Positions 18,749-28,529 are shown, counted from the first letter of the stretch. The stretch is DNA of 64,000 nucleotides from a bacterium (GCA_905221295.1 CAJNCP010000005.1:1-64000), one strand, 5' to 3'. The notes: generated from the letters alone by a model not told the origin. Program-made: numbers and translations.

Positions 18749-20395
18749 CTATTCATCCTGGATAGTGATATGGTAACGAACACCTTCTTGTTCAGCTGAC
18801 TCTACACTGATTTGGTAGCGATCCCCAAAATAGAGGACAAAGCGTTCGTGTACATTGACTATTCCAATTGATTGTCGCTCTCCGCTATAGCTTGCCTCGT
18901 GTTCAAAACTTCGTTGAGTTAATTTTTCTTGCAAGCTAGCTAGTTTCTCAGCGGGCATTCCTCGACCATTATCTACTACTAGGATTTCAACGAATCCTTG
19001 GCCCTTCAAGGCTTTGATACTGATGACATTATCTGTTCTGCGATGATCAACACCATGGGCAAAGTAGTTTTCTACTAATGGTTGGAGTGTAAATTTTGGA
19101 ATTCTCATTTCTTCCAATTCTGGTGCAATCTTGAAACCATAGGCAATGGATTTAGGATAACGCACCATGCAAAGATAGCTATATTTTCGGCAGAATTCCA
19201 ACTCTTGCTTCAACGTGGTTTCCCGCTCGTCGGAGATATTGTTGCGTAACAAGCTACTAAATTCATAGATAATATCTGCCAGTTCATCCTGACTTTGCAT
19301 GACGGCATACATCCGTAAAAACTCCAGAGTATTGTACATAAAGTGAGGATTAATTTGAGCCTGCAGAGCTCGCATATTGGCATCTTTTTGACTGAGCTCT
19401 AGCTGATAGATATCGTGGATATTTTTTTCCAGGCGATCCAACATATCATTGGTTGTTTCTGCAATGAGAAGCAACTCTTGGTCTTTTTCAGAGGTATCGA
19501 TTCGAAGGCCTTCTTCTCCTTGAGCAATCACCTCTATCGAATCTACTAGGTCTACGACTTGTTTTTGGTAATTTGAGAAAGTCTGTCTAAGGGTCACGTA
19601 CAAAATGATGATAAAGAGAATACTTAGCCCAATAATGATAGCAGAACTCGTCAAAGTTCCTGTAAGAACAAAGTTTTTAGGAACAGCAACTCGAACCTGA
19701 TAACCGTGAGAGGTGACACCCACAAACCAGTTTTCTCGCTCGGCTGAGACCTTCTCCCCAATATGGAACATCTCAGTCTCAAAAGGCGAAGTTACTGTTA
19801 CAGCCATTGGGATATGACCCCGAGTATTGTCAATAGCGCCATGTAAAACATCTGGGGATAGGGAGATATAAATCACTCCTAAATCCTTGTCAGACACAGG
19901 ATCGGAAACAGGAATGGCAAAACTATTGGCTGTTGGCTTAAAATCCTCCGCAGGAATTTTCTCTCCACTGCGTTTTTCTCTAGTCGAAACATAGACTTCC
20001 TTGTAGTCCTGAAGAACAATAGCCACTCCAGTCACAAAATCATTCCGAACATAGAGGTCATCAATATTTTCATACAGGGAAACCGAGATATAAGGTGAAG
20101 TTTTACGCTCTAATTGCCAATAGAAATAGTCTGGTGTGCTGAGACTGAAATACTTGTAAATCCCTTCGATGCGGGCCTGATTTTCAACCAAAGACTGAGC
20201 AAGTCGGGTTGACTCTCTGTGATAGTATTCCACTTCACTCACTGTCCGAGTGGTCACACGTTCTGCAACCCGTTGGGCCTCTTTCTCACGCGAGTCCCAG
20301 TCAGCATACGATAGCATAATCGCAAAACTGGCAATGACCACAATCATAACCAAACTATAAATCCGTAAAAGAGAGCGAAGCCAAAACTGCTTCAT
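18749..20395 (-). CDS. YesM-family sensor histidine kinase (TCS07)
   Basis: A 548-residue sensor: N-terminal span (about 5-28), a large extracellular domain, a second span (about 250-272), HAMP, then a His_kinase domain with INPHFMYNTLEFLRMYA (phospho-acceptor His) and the ATPase G box VVDNGRGMPAEKL. The start at 20395 follows the stop of the upstream membrane gene by 1 bp with no clear ribosome site, so coupled translation is likely. Longer in-frame starts inside the upstream gene are possible. The partner is the AraC-type regulator 11 bp downstream. Confidence 0.9.
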   Translation of the reverse strand: MKQFWLRSLLRIYSLVMIVVIASFAIMLSYADWDSREKEAQRVAERVTTRTVSEVEYYHRESTRLAQSLVENQARIEGIYKYFSLSTPDYFYWQLERKTSPYISVSLYENIDDLYVRNDFVTGVAIVLQDYKEVYVSTREKRSGEKIPAEDFKPTANSFAIPVSDPVSDKDLGVIYISLSPDVLHGAIDNTRGHIPMAVTVTSPFETEMFHIGEKVSAERENWFVGVTSHGYQVRVAVPKNFVLTGTLTSSAIIIGLSILFIIILYVTLRQTFSNYQKQVVDLVDSIEVIAQGEEGLRIDTSEKDQELLLIAETTNDMLDRLEKNIHDIYQLELSQKDANMRALQAQINPHFMYNTLEFLRMYAVMQSQDELADIIYEFSSLLRNNISDERETTLKQELEFCRKYSYLCMVRYPKSIAYGFKIAPELEEMRIPKFTLQPLVENYFAHGVDHRRTDNVISIKALKGQGFVEILVVDNGRGMPAEKLASLQEKLTQRSFEHEASYSGERQSIGIVNVHERFVLYFGDRYQISVESAEQEGVRYHITIQDE

Positions 20396-20396
20396 T

Positions 20397-21011
20397 CTAT
20401 TTTGTCGCCAATTTTTCATGGATACTTTCATATACGGGTTCCAACATATCACTGATAAAGAAATGCCACACACCAATTCCTACGAAAAAGAGAAGGGCAG
20501 GCATATAGTAACCAATTCCTACAAGCATGACTGTACCAAATAAAACCTTGGCAATTGCCGGCAAATTCATAAAAATCCCGATAAGAGCGAGTTTTACAGT
20601 ATTTCGATAAGAGAGCTCATAGTGAACTTGGAGTTTCAATGAAACTGTATAAGCCAAAAAAACAAAGGCGACAACAAGGATATTGAGAAAGGTTGCCAAG
20701 AGATGGAAGATAGTCTGATGGGGCAATTGAACCAAAAGGTACAAACCATAGACTAATACTAGATCCACAAGTACAAAACTATAGAAAGCTAGGTTACTCT
20801 TGACAAAGTTACTCTTATACAATTCCCAAGCTTCTTTCAAACTATAAGCTCGATAAGTATAACCGTGCTCCGCATATAAACTCATAAGGGTTGCACTAGC
20901 TGGTGCCAAACCAAAGACCACACCTCCTGCTAGTGTCAATAACCAGAAAAAAGCCGTCGCAAGCATTCCTAAAAAGAAACGATTAAAGACAAATTCTAGA
21001 AACTTTCCCAT
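20397..21011 (-). CDS. YesL-family (DUF624) membrane protein
   Basis: A 204-residue protein with about five spans and the start GKFLEFVFNRFFLGMLATAFFW, typical of DUF624/YesL proteins that accompany YesM-YesN sensor pairs. It is the first gene of the operon and has its own promoter. The role is unknown in detail; association with the sensor or with sugar transport is inferred from conserved context. Confidence 0.85.
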   Translation of the reverse strand: MGKFLEFVFNRFFLGMLATAFFWLLTLAGGVVFGLAPASATLMSLYAEHGYTYRAYSLKEAWELYKSNFVKSNLAFYSFVLVDLVLVYGLYLLVQLPHQTIFHLLATFLNILVVAFVFLAYTVSLKLQVHYELSYRNTVKLALIGIFMNLPAIAKVLFGTVMLVGIGYYMPALLFFVGIGVWHFFISDMLEPVYESIHEKLATK

Positions 21012-21040
21012 GATATCCTCCTTAAAACAACTATGTAACT

Positions 21041-21067
21041 ATTATATCATATTTCAAACGTTTTCAA
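21041..21067 (-). promoter_or_regulatory. Promoter of the yesL-kinase-regulator operon
   Basis: Minus strand TTGAAA (21062-21067), 15-bp spacer, TATAAT (21041-21046) with extended TG. The -35 is embedded in TTGAAAACGTTTGAA, which resembles but does not fully match a CcpA site. Confidence 0.65.
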
Positions 21068-21083
21068 AAACATAGAGCTCCCA

Positions 21084-21112
21084 TTTACAATCCTCTAAAA
21101 GCGTGATACAAT
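21084..21112 (+). promoter_or_regulatory. Promoter of the MptD-like gene
   Basis: TTTACA (21084-21089), 17 bp, TACAAT (21107-21112) with TG one base before the -10. Confidence 0.8.
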
Positions 21113-21144
21113 TGATTTTGACAGTTTTATATAAGGAGATTCTC

Positions 21145-21714
21145 ATGAAGAAAAATATCTTAACTACCCTCTTAGCCGTCGTTCTCTACTTCCTCTGTCT
21201 AGGAATTGGAGTAGTACTTGGACACTTGGTAGACTCAACGGGTAATATGTTCTACGCGCCTGCCTTTTCTACCCTTGTCGGTGGTAGTGTCTACATGCTT
21301 CTTTTAGCAAAGGTCCCTCGTTTTGGTGCAATCACCACTCTCGGACTCTTTATGGCCCTCTTTTTCCTAGCTAGTAAACACGGTGCTGGTGCCTTTCTAC
21401 CAGCTATCACTTGCGGTCTTGCAGCAGATGCCATCGCTCGTCTCGGCAATTATAAAGATCGAATCAAAAATACCCTCTCCTTCCTCGTCTTTGCTTTTAG
21501 TACAAGTGGTCCCATTCTCCTCATGTGGATTAGTCCCAAAGCTTATGAAGCAACTCTACTCGCTCGTGGAAAGTCCCAGGAATACATTGACCGTATCATG
21601 GTCGCGCCAGAATTGGACAAAATCCTTCTCTTTGTTTCAAGCATCCTTCTAGGTGCCTTGATTGGGGCTGGGATTGGGCAATTTCTAAGTCAAAAAATAG
21701 CTGATAAAACCTAA
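21145..21714 (+). CDS. MptD-family putative ECF transporter S component
   Basis: A 189-residue, roughly five-span membrane protein of the Trep_Strep/MptD type, thought to be substrate-binding S components of energy-coupling factor transporters. No ATPase or EcfT gene is adjacent, as expected for group II ECF systems that share a module. The ATG at 21145 (MKKNILTTLL) has AAGGAG upstream; an upstream in-frame start does not. The substrate is unknown. A bidirectional terminator follows. Confidence 0.75.
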   Translation: MKKNILTTLLAVVLYFLCLGIGVVLGHLVDSTGNMFYAPAFSTLVGGSVYMLLLAKVPRFGAITTLGLFMALFFLASKHGAGAFLPAITCGLAADAIARLGNYKDRIKNTLSFLVFAFSTSGPILLMWISPKAYEATLLARGKSQEYIDRIMVAPELDKILLFVSSILLGALIGAGIGQFLSQKIADKT

Positions 21715-21722
21715 GGTAAAAA

Positions 21723-21761
21723 CCCTGAAGACTAGCAATGCCTATCTCCAGGGCCTTTTTG
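21723..21761. terminator. Bidirectional terminator
   Basis: CCCTG..AGA..TAG pairs with CTA..TCT..CAGGG; T tracts follow on the plus strand (CCTTTTTGT) and the minus strand (GTTTTTACC). It separates the MptD-like gene from the convergent dlt-like cluster. Confidence 0.78.
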
Positions 21762-21770
21762 TATACAATC

Positions 21771-21929
21771 TTAGAATTCACTATAGATAAATTCTTGAAT
21801 GTTGGAAAAATCGGTCACAAAACAGTAAATCACGATGCTCAAGATAACCGTATAGAAAAATAGTGTCCACAAGATTAAACGCTGTGTGTTAGTTAGCTTG
21901 GTTTGCAAATTTGTAAAGTTCTTTTTCAA
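21771..21929 (-). CDS. DltX-like microprotein ending FIYSEF
   Basis: A 52-residue frame starting at TTG (21929) and overlapping the last 41 bp of the dltD-like gene in another frame. It has a polar basic N-terminus (KKNFTNLQTKLTNTQR), one hydrophobic span (about residues 18-38) and the C-terminus QEFIYSEF. DltX proteins end in a near-identical FIYNEF motif whose Tyr is reported to carry the D-alanyl group between DltB and DltD (established knowledge, recalled). Position after dltB- and dltD-like genes supports the call. Doubts: a non-ATG start, and a ribosome site (AAGGATGG) that is not ideally spaced. Confidence 0.78.
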   Translation of the reverse strand: MKKNFTNLQTKLTNTQRLILWTLFFYTVILSIVIYCFVTDFSNIQEFIYSEF

Positions 21930-23061
21930 CTTCCATCCATCCTTTCACTCCAACGTGCATCACGTCAAATAAAAAGTAATCATCATACTCTCTGTTTCCA
22001 TAGTTTAATACGGTTGCACCATGGCTTTTGGCGACATCTTCTATTTTTTTATAAGTTTTTTCCCGCATCTCTCTTGAGACACCAGTGTAGTCATTCCATT
22101 TCCCGTTTACTGGGAAAATAATGACCTCAACTTCAATGCCCAATTCTTTGGCAACTGTCAAGAAAAGTTCCATATCTGAATACTCTGGTGACTCTAGGTA
22201 GCTCAAATCTTTATTAGAATCTTTCAGCGATGCATAGCGATCTTTTAAATAGGTATTGTAGTAGTTATTATCCACAGCATAGTCATTGTTGTCTGTTTTC
22301 TTTTTGACCTCTTCTACAAACTGATCCGTCATTTTCTCCCAATCATAGTCTGGAGTTTTATCTCCTAGTGAAGGATAATCTGATTTGGCATGTTTTTGAT
22401 AAAAAGTCTGTTTGAGCTTAAAAGAATACATCGCCTTATCGAACTCTAATAGTTTTTTATCAACAATGGTTCCTTTTCCATCTATGAAATAACTTTTATA
22501 TTTTTTGTAGATGTCATTTTGTTGCTTGTTCCCCTTGGTAATCTCGATAATGCGATTGATTATTTTTTCTTTCGTTTCTTTACTAATCTTGTCATTATCT
22601 AGCATGTGGAAAATATGTTCCTGAGAAGCCTTGTTCAAAAAGGCATCTTGATGGGTCCCATCTTTTTCAAACCACTGAACAGACTCTACTATAGCTACTT
22701 TTCGCTTACTCATCGATCCTTCAATAGAGCCCAAGGTCGTAGCCTGAATGATGTTTTGAGAATAACTGGTCCCAATCTGCATGATATTAAAATCGTTGTA
22801 GTTAAAAATTTTATTGGGATGATAGTCTTCATTTATCGTCGCAACCAACTCAGACGACCCCAATAGAACAAGTGTATTGGGGGTGATATTACTTGTTAGA
22901 ATATCTCTACTTTTATACTTTTCATATGAAGTGCTGTAACGAATACTGTTATCCTTGACTTTATAATAATCATCAATCTTCTTGACATAGGTCACATTTA
23001 AAAGGGCAAGCGTCGCAATTACGAGCACAAGCGATAGTAAAAATGCTTTTAATTTAATCAT
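21889..23061 (-). CDS. DltD-like serine acyl-transferase/esterase
   Basis: A 390-residue protein with one N-terminal anchor (about 5-23) and a large extracellular SGNH-like domain. The catalytic Ser lies in LLGSSEL (residues 67-72) and Asp/His in FDVMHVGVKGW (Asp366, His369), matching the DltD active site. DltD moves D-alanine from DltX to lipoteichoic acid. It lies 47 bp downstream of the MBOAT gene and overlaps the DltX-like frame. DltA and DltC are absent from the cluster, so the acyl donor is unknown; it may borrow them from a canonical dlt operon or use another donor. Confidence 0.85.
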   Translation of the reverse strand: MIKLKAFLLSLVLVIATLALLNVTYVKKIDDYYKVKDNSIRYSTSYEKYKSRDILTSNITPNTLVLLGSSELVATINEDYHPNKIFNYNDFNIMQIGTSYSQNIIQATTLGSIEGSMSKRKVAIVESVQWFEKDGTHQDAFLNKASQEHIFHMLDNDKISKETKEKIINRIIEITKGNKQQNDIYKKYKSYFIDGKGTIVDKKLLEFDKAMYSFKLKQTFYQKHAKSDYPSLGDKTPDYDWEKMTDQFVEEVKKKTDNNDYAVDNNYYNTYLKDRYASLKDSNKDLSYLESPEYSDMELFLTVAKELGIEVEVIIFPVNGKWNDYTGVSREMREKTYKKIEDVAKSHGATVLNYGNREYDDYFLFDVMHVGVKGWMEVEKELYKFANQAN

Positions 23062-23108
23062 CTCGTTTTATCCTATCCCTTCGATCTGTCCGATTTCTTT
23101 TCAATCTC

Positions 23109-24263
23109 TTATCTCTTTAAAATCGTCAGTAAGATTTTATAGGGTTCACCTGAAAAGATAAAGAAACCAATCATAACCAAATTCATGGTCACAAACCAAC
23201 TTAGTAGCTTATAACAGTTTTTGTTTTTATTTTTCTTATAAAAATTGCTTTTCTTTTGATACACTTCAAATCCAGCCATCAAGACACCGTGATAAAAACC
23301 ATAAACAATGTAGCTAACACTAAGACCATGCCAAAAACCCATGACCAACATATTGACCATATAGGCATAGGTTGCATTGTGTAGCCTATTTTTAAACCAT
23401 TTTTTCCTGATAACCTGCATCAATACTCTTGAAAATACAAAATCTCTCAACCAGGTAGACAAGGTGATATGCCATCTGGTCCAGAAATCCTTGATATCGA
23501 CACTCAAGAAAGGTTTGTTAAAGTTCATCGGTGTCTGAATACCTAGAATATTACTACTTCCAACGGCCATTAGACTATAGCCTGCAAAGTCGAAGAATAG
23601 ATACAGGGTGTAAAGGTACATATATTTGATTGAGTAAACGATTGTGCCAGTATTGCTTAGAGCGAGTAGCATCTGATAAACATAGGTTGATAAAACAACC
23701 TTGTAAAGAAGGCCTAGAACGATACGATACACACCGTCCCCTGCTAACTCTAGATACTCTTTTCGAGGCATGACCTCCTTTATTTCTTTTAAAAATTTCC
23801 TACTCCGATCAATCGGACCAGCACTAACTGTTGGGAAAAAGAGCAAAAACTGTAGATAATCTTTTACATTGATCTTTTCTTTGATTAAGCCATCCGATAT
23901 CTCTAGCATGATCTGAATTGTCTTAAAGGACATGTAAGAAATACCAATAAAGGCCAACAAATGCAGAGAAGTCAGGGCAAAGACTTTATTAATCACTAAA
24001 GGAAGAATGGAAAGGAAGACCAGTGGTTTCAGCCGCTTTGCCTCTATCCTCTGTGCTAGAAATACCAGAAAATACTGGTAAACGACAAAGGCGAGCAAAT
24101 AGACCATCATCGCTCGACCCTTGCCATAAATAGCACCTGCGAATAAGAGGGAGAGCGCCAAAATATAGTAGTCCTTACGTTTTTCAAAAAAGTTTACCAC
24201 AAAACCAATCAGTAAAACTACAGATAAGAGAAGGAAAAACTCATTCCCCTCGAAATAATTCAT
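23109..24263 (-). CDS. MBOAT-family O-acyltransferase (DltB-like)
   Basis: A 384-residue multi-span protein with DltB hallmarks: FFPTVSAGPIDR, FDFAGYSLMAVGSSNILGI, DFWTRWHITLSTWLRDF and GFWHG. The two conserved MBOAT histidines (about 265 and 312) are present, and the C-terminus has further spans. DltB passes D-alanine across the membrane to DltX. Start: ATG at 24263 with AAAGGAG about 10 nt upstream; a TTG three codons earlier sits too close to that site. It heads a three-gene cluster with DltD-like and DltX-like products. Confidence 0.87.
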   Translation of the reverse strand: MNYFEGNEFFLLLSVVLLIGFVVNFFEKRKDYYILALSLLFAGAIYGKGRAMMVYLLAFVVYQYFLVFLAQRIEAKRLKPLVFLSILPLVINKVFALTSLHLLAFIGISYMSFKTIQIMLEISDGLIKEKINVKDYLQFLLFFPTVSAGPIDRSRKFLKEIKEVMPRKEYLELAGDGVYRIVLGLLYKVVLSTYVYQMLLALSNTGTIVYSIKYMYLYTLYLFFDFAGYSLMAVGSSNILGIQTPMNFNKPFLSVDIKDFWTRWHITLSTWLRDFVFSRVLMQVIRKKWFKNRLHNATYAYMVNMLVMGFWHGLSVSYIVYGFYHGVLMAGFEVYQKKSNFYKKNKNKNCYKLLSWFVTMNLVMIGFFIFSGEPYKILLTILKR

Positions 24264-24337
24264 ACCAGCCAAACTCCTTTACATTATCATCCCTTCTATA
24301 GCAAACTTTCTGACTTGCTAATTGGGGACCTTTATTT

Positions 24338-24346
24338 ATTATAGCA
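24338..24346 (-). promoter_or_regulatory. Extended -10 of the dlt-like cluster
   Basis: Minus strand TGCTATAAT, with no clear -35, about 75 bp upstream of the MBOAT start. Confidence 0.6.
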
Positions 24347-24392
24347 TATTTCTAAAAAGAAGCTTTATCCTTCTTGCATTTCGGTGAGAAAA

Positions 24393-24419
24393 CAAAAAGG
24401 AGTCTCTTTGAACTCCTTC
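24393..24419 (-). terminator. Terminator of the methionine operon
   Basis: Minus-strand AAGGAGT-TCAAAGAG-ACTCCTT followed by TTTG, directly after metP. Confidence 0.88.
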
Positions 24420-24422
24420 CAT

Positions 24423-25115
24423 TTATTTATGACTTAATTTCTTGGTCAAGAAATCTCCCAAGAACTGGATTGTAAAGATAATCAAGATGATAATGATGGT
24501 TGCCAAGATGGTCACATCGTGATTGTAACGGTTAAATCCATAGGCAATGGCCACATTACCGATACCACCAGCACCAACTGCTCCTGCCATAGCTGTTTCA
24601 CCAACAAGGGAAATCAAGGTCACAGTCGTCACACGAATCAAATCTGGAAGACCTTCTGATAGGTAAACACCCACGATATCCCAGAAGGTCGCTCCGCTCG
24701 CTTGAGCTGCCTCAATGACACCGCCATCCAGCTCAGCCAAGACAACCTGCACCTGACGGGCAAAGAAGGCAAAGACCGCAAAAGAAAGGGGGACAAGGGC
24801 TGCATTTGGCCCAATGCTCGTCTTCACAATCAAGTGAGAGAGTGGCGACATGATTGCCAAGAGGATGATGAAAGGAACCGCACGGAAAATAGAGGTAATC
24901 TTGTCTAAAATCCAAAAGACAACCTTATTTTCCAAGACACCACCTGGCGCTGTCAAGACAAGGAAAAGACCTGCCACTAGCCCCAGAAACCCTCCGATGA
25001 TGAAGGAAAGAACCGTCATATAAAGAGTTAGGTAGATAGCCGTTCCCCAGCCTGCTTGACCAGCCCAACCCATCTTGTAGACATTTGGTAAGTAAGTTTG
25101 AATAAACTCTGTCAT
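24423..25115 (-). CDS. metP: Methionine ABC transporter permease
   Basis: A 230-residue MetI/MetP permease with five to six spans and the ATPase-coupling EAA-type loop LSEGLPDLIRVTTVTLISLVGE. It imports D- and L-methionine with MetN and the lipoprotein MetQ. It begins 1 bp after metN and ends the operon. Confidence 0.93.
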   Translation of the reverse strand: MTEFIQTYLPNVYKMGWAGQAGWGTAIYLTLYMTVLSFIIGGFLGLVAGLFLVLTAPGGVLENKVVFWILDKITSIFRAVPFIILLAIMSPLSHLIVKTSIGPNAALVPLSFAVFAFFARQVQVVLAELDGGVIEAAQASGATFWDIVGVYLSEGLPDLIRVTTVTLISLVGETAMAGAVGAGGIGNVAIAYGFNRYNHDVTILATIIIILIIFTIQFLGDFLTKKLSHK

Positions 25116-25116
25116 C

Positions 25117-26178
25117 TTACTGTCCTCCCTTCAATACTTTTAACTGCACACCAGCCTGACGGATGGCTTCTTGAGCGCCTGCTAACGCTGCTTTTTCACC
25201 TGACAAGACCACAACTAATTCTCCAACAGGAGTACCATCGAGAATTTCGATATTTCCATAGAGGATATTGGCCGTTACTTGGTAATGTTTGTACAATTCA
25301 TTCAAAAGTGGCTCGTCTGTCGAAGCACCTGCATACTTGAGTTGCACTAAGATACTGTTCTCAGATAAATGCTCTACGATTTCTTGCTTCTCAATCTTGA
25401 CCATGGCTTCATCAATACCTGTCGCAGTTGAGATAAAGTCCTGGGTCAAAGGCTGTTTAGGGTCTGAGAAGATTTCAAGGACACTACCCTCTTCAATCAA
25501 ACGGCCATCCTGCATGACTGCCACACGGTTGGCAATATCTTTGACAATCTGCATTTCATGCGTAATCAAGACAACGGTCAAACCTAATTTTTGGTTCAAA
25601 TCTTGCAACAAGGCCAAAATCTGCTTGGTTGTCTTAGGGTCAAGGGCAGAAGTTGACTCATCTGAAATCAAAATTTTCGGATCATTTGCCAAGGCACGCG
25701 CAATGGCTACACGCTGTTTTTGTCCTCCAGATAGTTGTGAAGGGTAGTTTTCAGCACGATCCGCCAAGCCAACCAAATCCAACAACTTAGCTACTTTGGC
25801 TTTCTTTTCTTCCTTGCTGAGTCCAGAGTGTTTGAGGGCAAAAGCCACATTTTCCTCTGCTGTCTTTTGACTCATGAGGTTAAAATGCTGGAAAATCATC
25901 CCGATATCCTGACGTTTGCGGCGCAACTGCTCGGCAGTCAAGGTCACCTTGCCATCAAAAATGACGTCGTTATCAATGGTAATTTTCCCTGCAGATGGCT
26001 TTTGCAAGAGGTTAATCACCCGTACAAGGGTTGATTTCCCTGCTCCAGAATATCCAACGATACCGTAGATATCCCCTTCTTGGATGTGAATGGTCACATC
26101 CTTGACCGCTGTGATAGTTCTCTTCTTTTGGTGAAAAGTCACATCGATCTGATCTAACTTGATAATATCTCTACTCAT
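25117..26178 (-). CDS. metN: Methionine ABC transporter ATPase
   Basis: A 353-residue ATPase: Walker [10 protein letters not shown], signature LSGGQKQR, Walker [14 protein letters not shown]. The Walker B start is ISDE, an Asp-Glu pair as usual. A C-terminal NIL regulatory domain (about 270-353) binds methionine for trans-inhibition in MetN proteins. The start overlaps the end of the M20 peptidase gene by 8 bp. Confidence 0.95.
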   Translation of the reverse strand: MSRDIIKLDQIDVTFHQKKRTITAVKDVTIHIQEGDIYGIVGYSGAGKSTLVRVINLLQKPSAGKITIDNDVIFDGKVTLTAEQLRRKRQDIGMIFQHFNLMSQKTAEENVAFALKHSGLSKEEKKAKVAKLLDLVGLADRAENYPSQLSGGQKQRVAIARALANDPKILISDESTSALDPKTTKQILALLQDLNQKLGLTVVLITHEMQIVKDIANRVAVMQDGRLIEEGSVLEIFSDPKQPLTQDFISTATGIDEAMVKIEKQEIVEHLSENSILVQLKYAGASTDEPLLNELYKHYQVTANILYGNIEILDGTPVGELVVVLSGEKAALAGAQEAIRQAGVQLKVLKGGQ

Positions 26179-27544
26179 AGCTTCTAATCAGCTCCTCTAC
26201 TAATTCAATATGGGTGTAGTAATCGGCGATTCGCACATTTTCATCTCCACCGTGGTCTCGGCTATTGGCATTTCCTAGACCGAAGGCCACCATTGGTACC
26301 TCTAGGGCATCAAAGACTGTATGCATAGGCCCTGTCCCCGCTGTTGTCGGCAAGACTGAAACGCCCTGTGGATAGAATTTCTTGGCCAACTCGATCACAT
26401 TGAGAATGGCCGGCGCGCTCATATCGCTTCGATAGCTCATCTCTCCCAAGGTATAGTATAATTCTACCTTATCAAAGCCATTTTTGTCTAGCTGTTTCCG
26501 AATTTTTTCCAGAACATCATGCGGTTCTAGGCCAGGAACCAAACGAACCTCTAGCTTAGCACTGGCTTCTGCTGGCAAAATCGTTTTAACCCCTTGCCCT
26601 TGATAACCTGACTGAATCCCTTCGATATTAAGGGCTGGCTCAAAAAAGAAACGTTTTAGAAAGGCTGCACGATCCTCTTGTAAGAGAGGCAATTCCAAGC
26701 CATAAATGCGACTAATTTCCTCAGGATTGCGTTGGGCGTAGGTATCCACCAAGGCTAGTTCTCGTTCATTTGGCTCTTGAACATCCTCGTACAAGCCTTC
26801 TACTAAGATACGGCCATCAGCAGCTCGCAGACTACTTAAGGCCTGGATAAGATACCAAGGTGCTGACTCCACGACACCACCATAACTCGAGTGGATATCC
26901 ACATCCGCACTTTTTACCTTGGCATCAAAGGTCACAATTCCCTTGTTTCCACCAGAAATTTCTAACTGCTCCAAGGCGTTCTTGGTCCCTTGTTCCCAGA
27001 CCAATAAATCCGCACCACGGAGTTTATCCGCATGCTTTTCTAGATACTTATCTAGATCCATAGAAGCGGATTCCTCCGCTCCCTCCATGATAAAGCTGAT
27101 ATTGACAGGCAGGTCATCATGGTGCTGCATATACTTTCTCAGAGCACTCAAACGAGCCGTGATATGACCCTTGTCGTCGTCAACCCCACGTCCATACATA
27201 AAGCCATTTCGCACAGAAAGGGTAAAAGGATCCTCTGTCCACACCTGGTCACCATCCGCCGGCACAGTGTCATAGTGGTTATAGAAAATCAAGGTCTTGG
27301 CATCCGGACGCGAACTCTTGAAATGTGCCATGACAAAGGGCGCCGTGTAAGTCTCATCAATCTCCACTTCAGCCCCTACTCGCTTGAAAATCTCACCCAG
27401 ATAGTTTGCGACTTCCTTGAGTCCAACCTGCTGGGCAAAGACTGATTTCTTGGAAATTAAGGTGCGCAAGACTTCAAAATAATGCTGGGCTACATGATCC
27501 TTTTCAAATTTTTCAATCTGTTCTTGTTCGCTAGGAAAAACCAT
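26171..27544 (-). CDS. M20 family dipeptidase/peptidase
   Basis: A 457-residue metallopeptidase of the M20/ArgE-DapE-CPG2 family. Metal ligands appear in [24 protein letters not shown] and MEGAEESAS, and the last His near HGGDEN. The dimerisation domain is in the middle. In mitis-group streptococci this gene sits inside the methionine uptake operon between metQ and metN. It probably releases methionine or other residues from short peptides or amides, which is inference from context. Confidence 0.88.
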   Translation of the reverse strand: MVFPSEQEQIEKFEKDHVAQHYFEVLRTLISKKSVFAQQVGLKEVANYLGEIFKRVGAEVEIDETYTAPFVMAHFKSSRPDAKTLIFYNHYDTVPADGDQVWTEDPFTLSVRNGFMYGRGVDDDKGHITARLSALRKYMQHHDDLPVNISFIMEGAEESASMDLDKYLEKHADKLRGADLLVWEQGTKNALEQLEISGGNKGIVTFDAKVKSADVDIHSSYGGVVESAPWYLIQALSSLRAADGRILVEGLYEDVQEPNERELALVDTYAQRNPEEISRIYGLELPLLQEDRAAFLKRFFFEPALNIEGIQSGYQGQGVKTILPAEASAKLEVRLVPGLEPHDVLEKIRKQLDKNGFDKVELYYTLGEMSYRSDMSAPAILNVIELAKKFYPQGVSVLPTTAGTGPMHTVFDALEVPMVAFGLGNANSRDHGGDENVRIADYYTHIELVEELIRSYE

Positions 27545-27643
27545 ATTCTCTCTACCTTTCTATGAACCTATAGTCTTTTTTACAATCCATGCTCTATACA
27601 AAAGCAAGAGGTGGAATTTTCTCTCCCACCTCCCTGTTTCTTA

Positions 27644-28498
27644 TTACCAAACTGGTTGATCCAAACCGTCTGATGTTTCTTCGATAACTTTTTTCACTTC
27701 ATCAGTGTGGTAAGCTGCGATAATTTTCTTGATGGCTTCAGCCTTAGGTGATGATTCCCAATCTTTTTTCGCAACGATGATGTTGTACCATTGTTTTGAG
27801 TTTTCATCAGCTTGTTCTTTGAAGAGTGCTTTCTTGTAGTCCAATTTTGCTTCTGTAACGAAGGTATTGTTTACAACGGCAGCATCAACTGATGACAATG
27901 AACGAGCTGTTTGGCTAGCGTCCAATTCAGTAATCTTCAAGTTCTTTGGATTTTCTGTGATGTTAGCAACTGTTGCAAGTGCAGTTCCAGAAACATCCAA
28001 TTTAATCAAGCCAGCTGATTGAAGCAAGTAAAGCGCACGGCTTTCGTTTGTTGCATCGTTTGGTACGGCAATTTCACCATTATCTGGGATTTCTTCCACT
28101 TTGGTGTACTTGTTTTCTTCTCCATTTTTACCTGAGTAAAGGCGGATTGGTGAGATGTACGTATCTGCAATCGCTACAAGATCTTTCCCGTTTTCTTTGT
28201 TCCAGTTGTTCAAGAAGTTGTAGTGTTGGAAAGCATTCAAGTCTACTTCGCCATCAGCAGTTGCCTTGTTTGGTTGTGAGTAGTCTGTGAACTCTGTGAA
28301 TTCCAATTTAATGCCATCTTTTTCAACCAATTCTTGGACTTTATCCCAACGTGCTTCTTCAGAACCGCTACGGTTAACTGTTGCGATTTTAATAGTTGTT
28401 GCGTTGTCTGCTTTCTTTTCTGAGTTTCCGCAAGCTGCAAGAGTCAAACCTACGACTGTAGTAAGCGCTGCTACACCGAGCCATTTTTTAATTTTCAT
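27644..28498 (-). CDS. metQ: Methionine-binding lipoprotein MetQ
   Basis: A 284-residue NlpA/MetQ lipoprotein with a lipobox LAACGN at residues 20-25. The mature part has the family phrases FNQH-type FQHYNFLNNW and NDATNESRALYLLQ. It captures methionine outside the membrane for MetNP. It is the first gene of metQ-peptidase-metN-metP, preceded by a promoter and a MET box. Confidence 0.94.
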   Translation of the reverse strand: MKIKKWLGVAALTTVVGLTLAACGNSEKKADNATTIKIATVNRSGSEEARWDKVQELVEKDGIKLEFTEFTDYSQPNKATADGEVDLNAFQHYNFLNNWNKENGKDLVAIADTYISPIRLYSGKNGEENKYTKVEEIPDNGEIAVPNDATNESRALYLLQSAGLIKLDVSGTALATVANITENPKNLKITELDASQTARSLSSVDAAVVNNTFVTEAKLDYKKALFKEQADENSKQWYNIIVAKKDWESSPKAEAIKKIIAAYHTDEVKKVIEETSDGLDQPVW

Positions 28499-28529
28499 GA
28501 TCGTTTCTCCTTAAAAATAATACTGTAAC

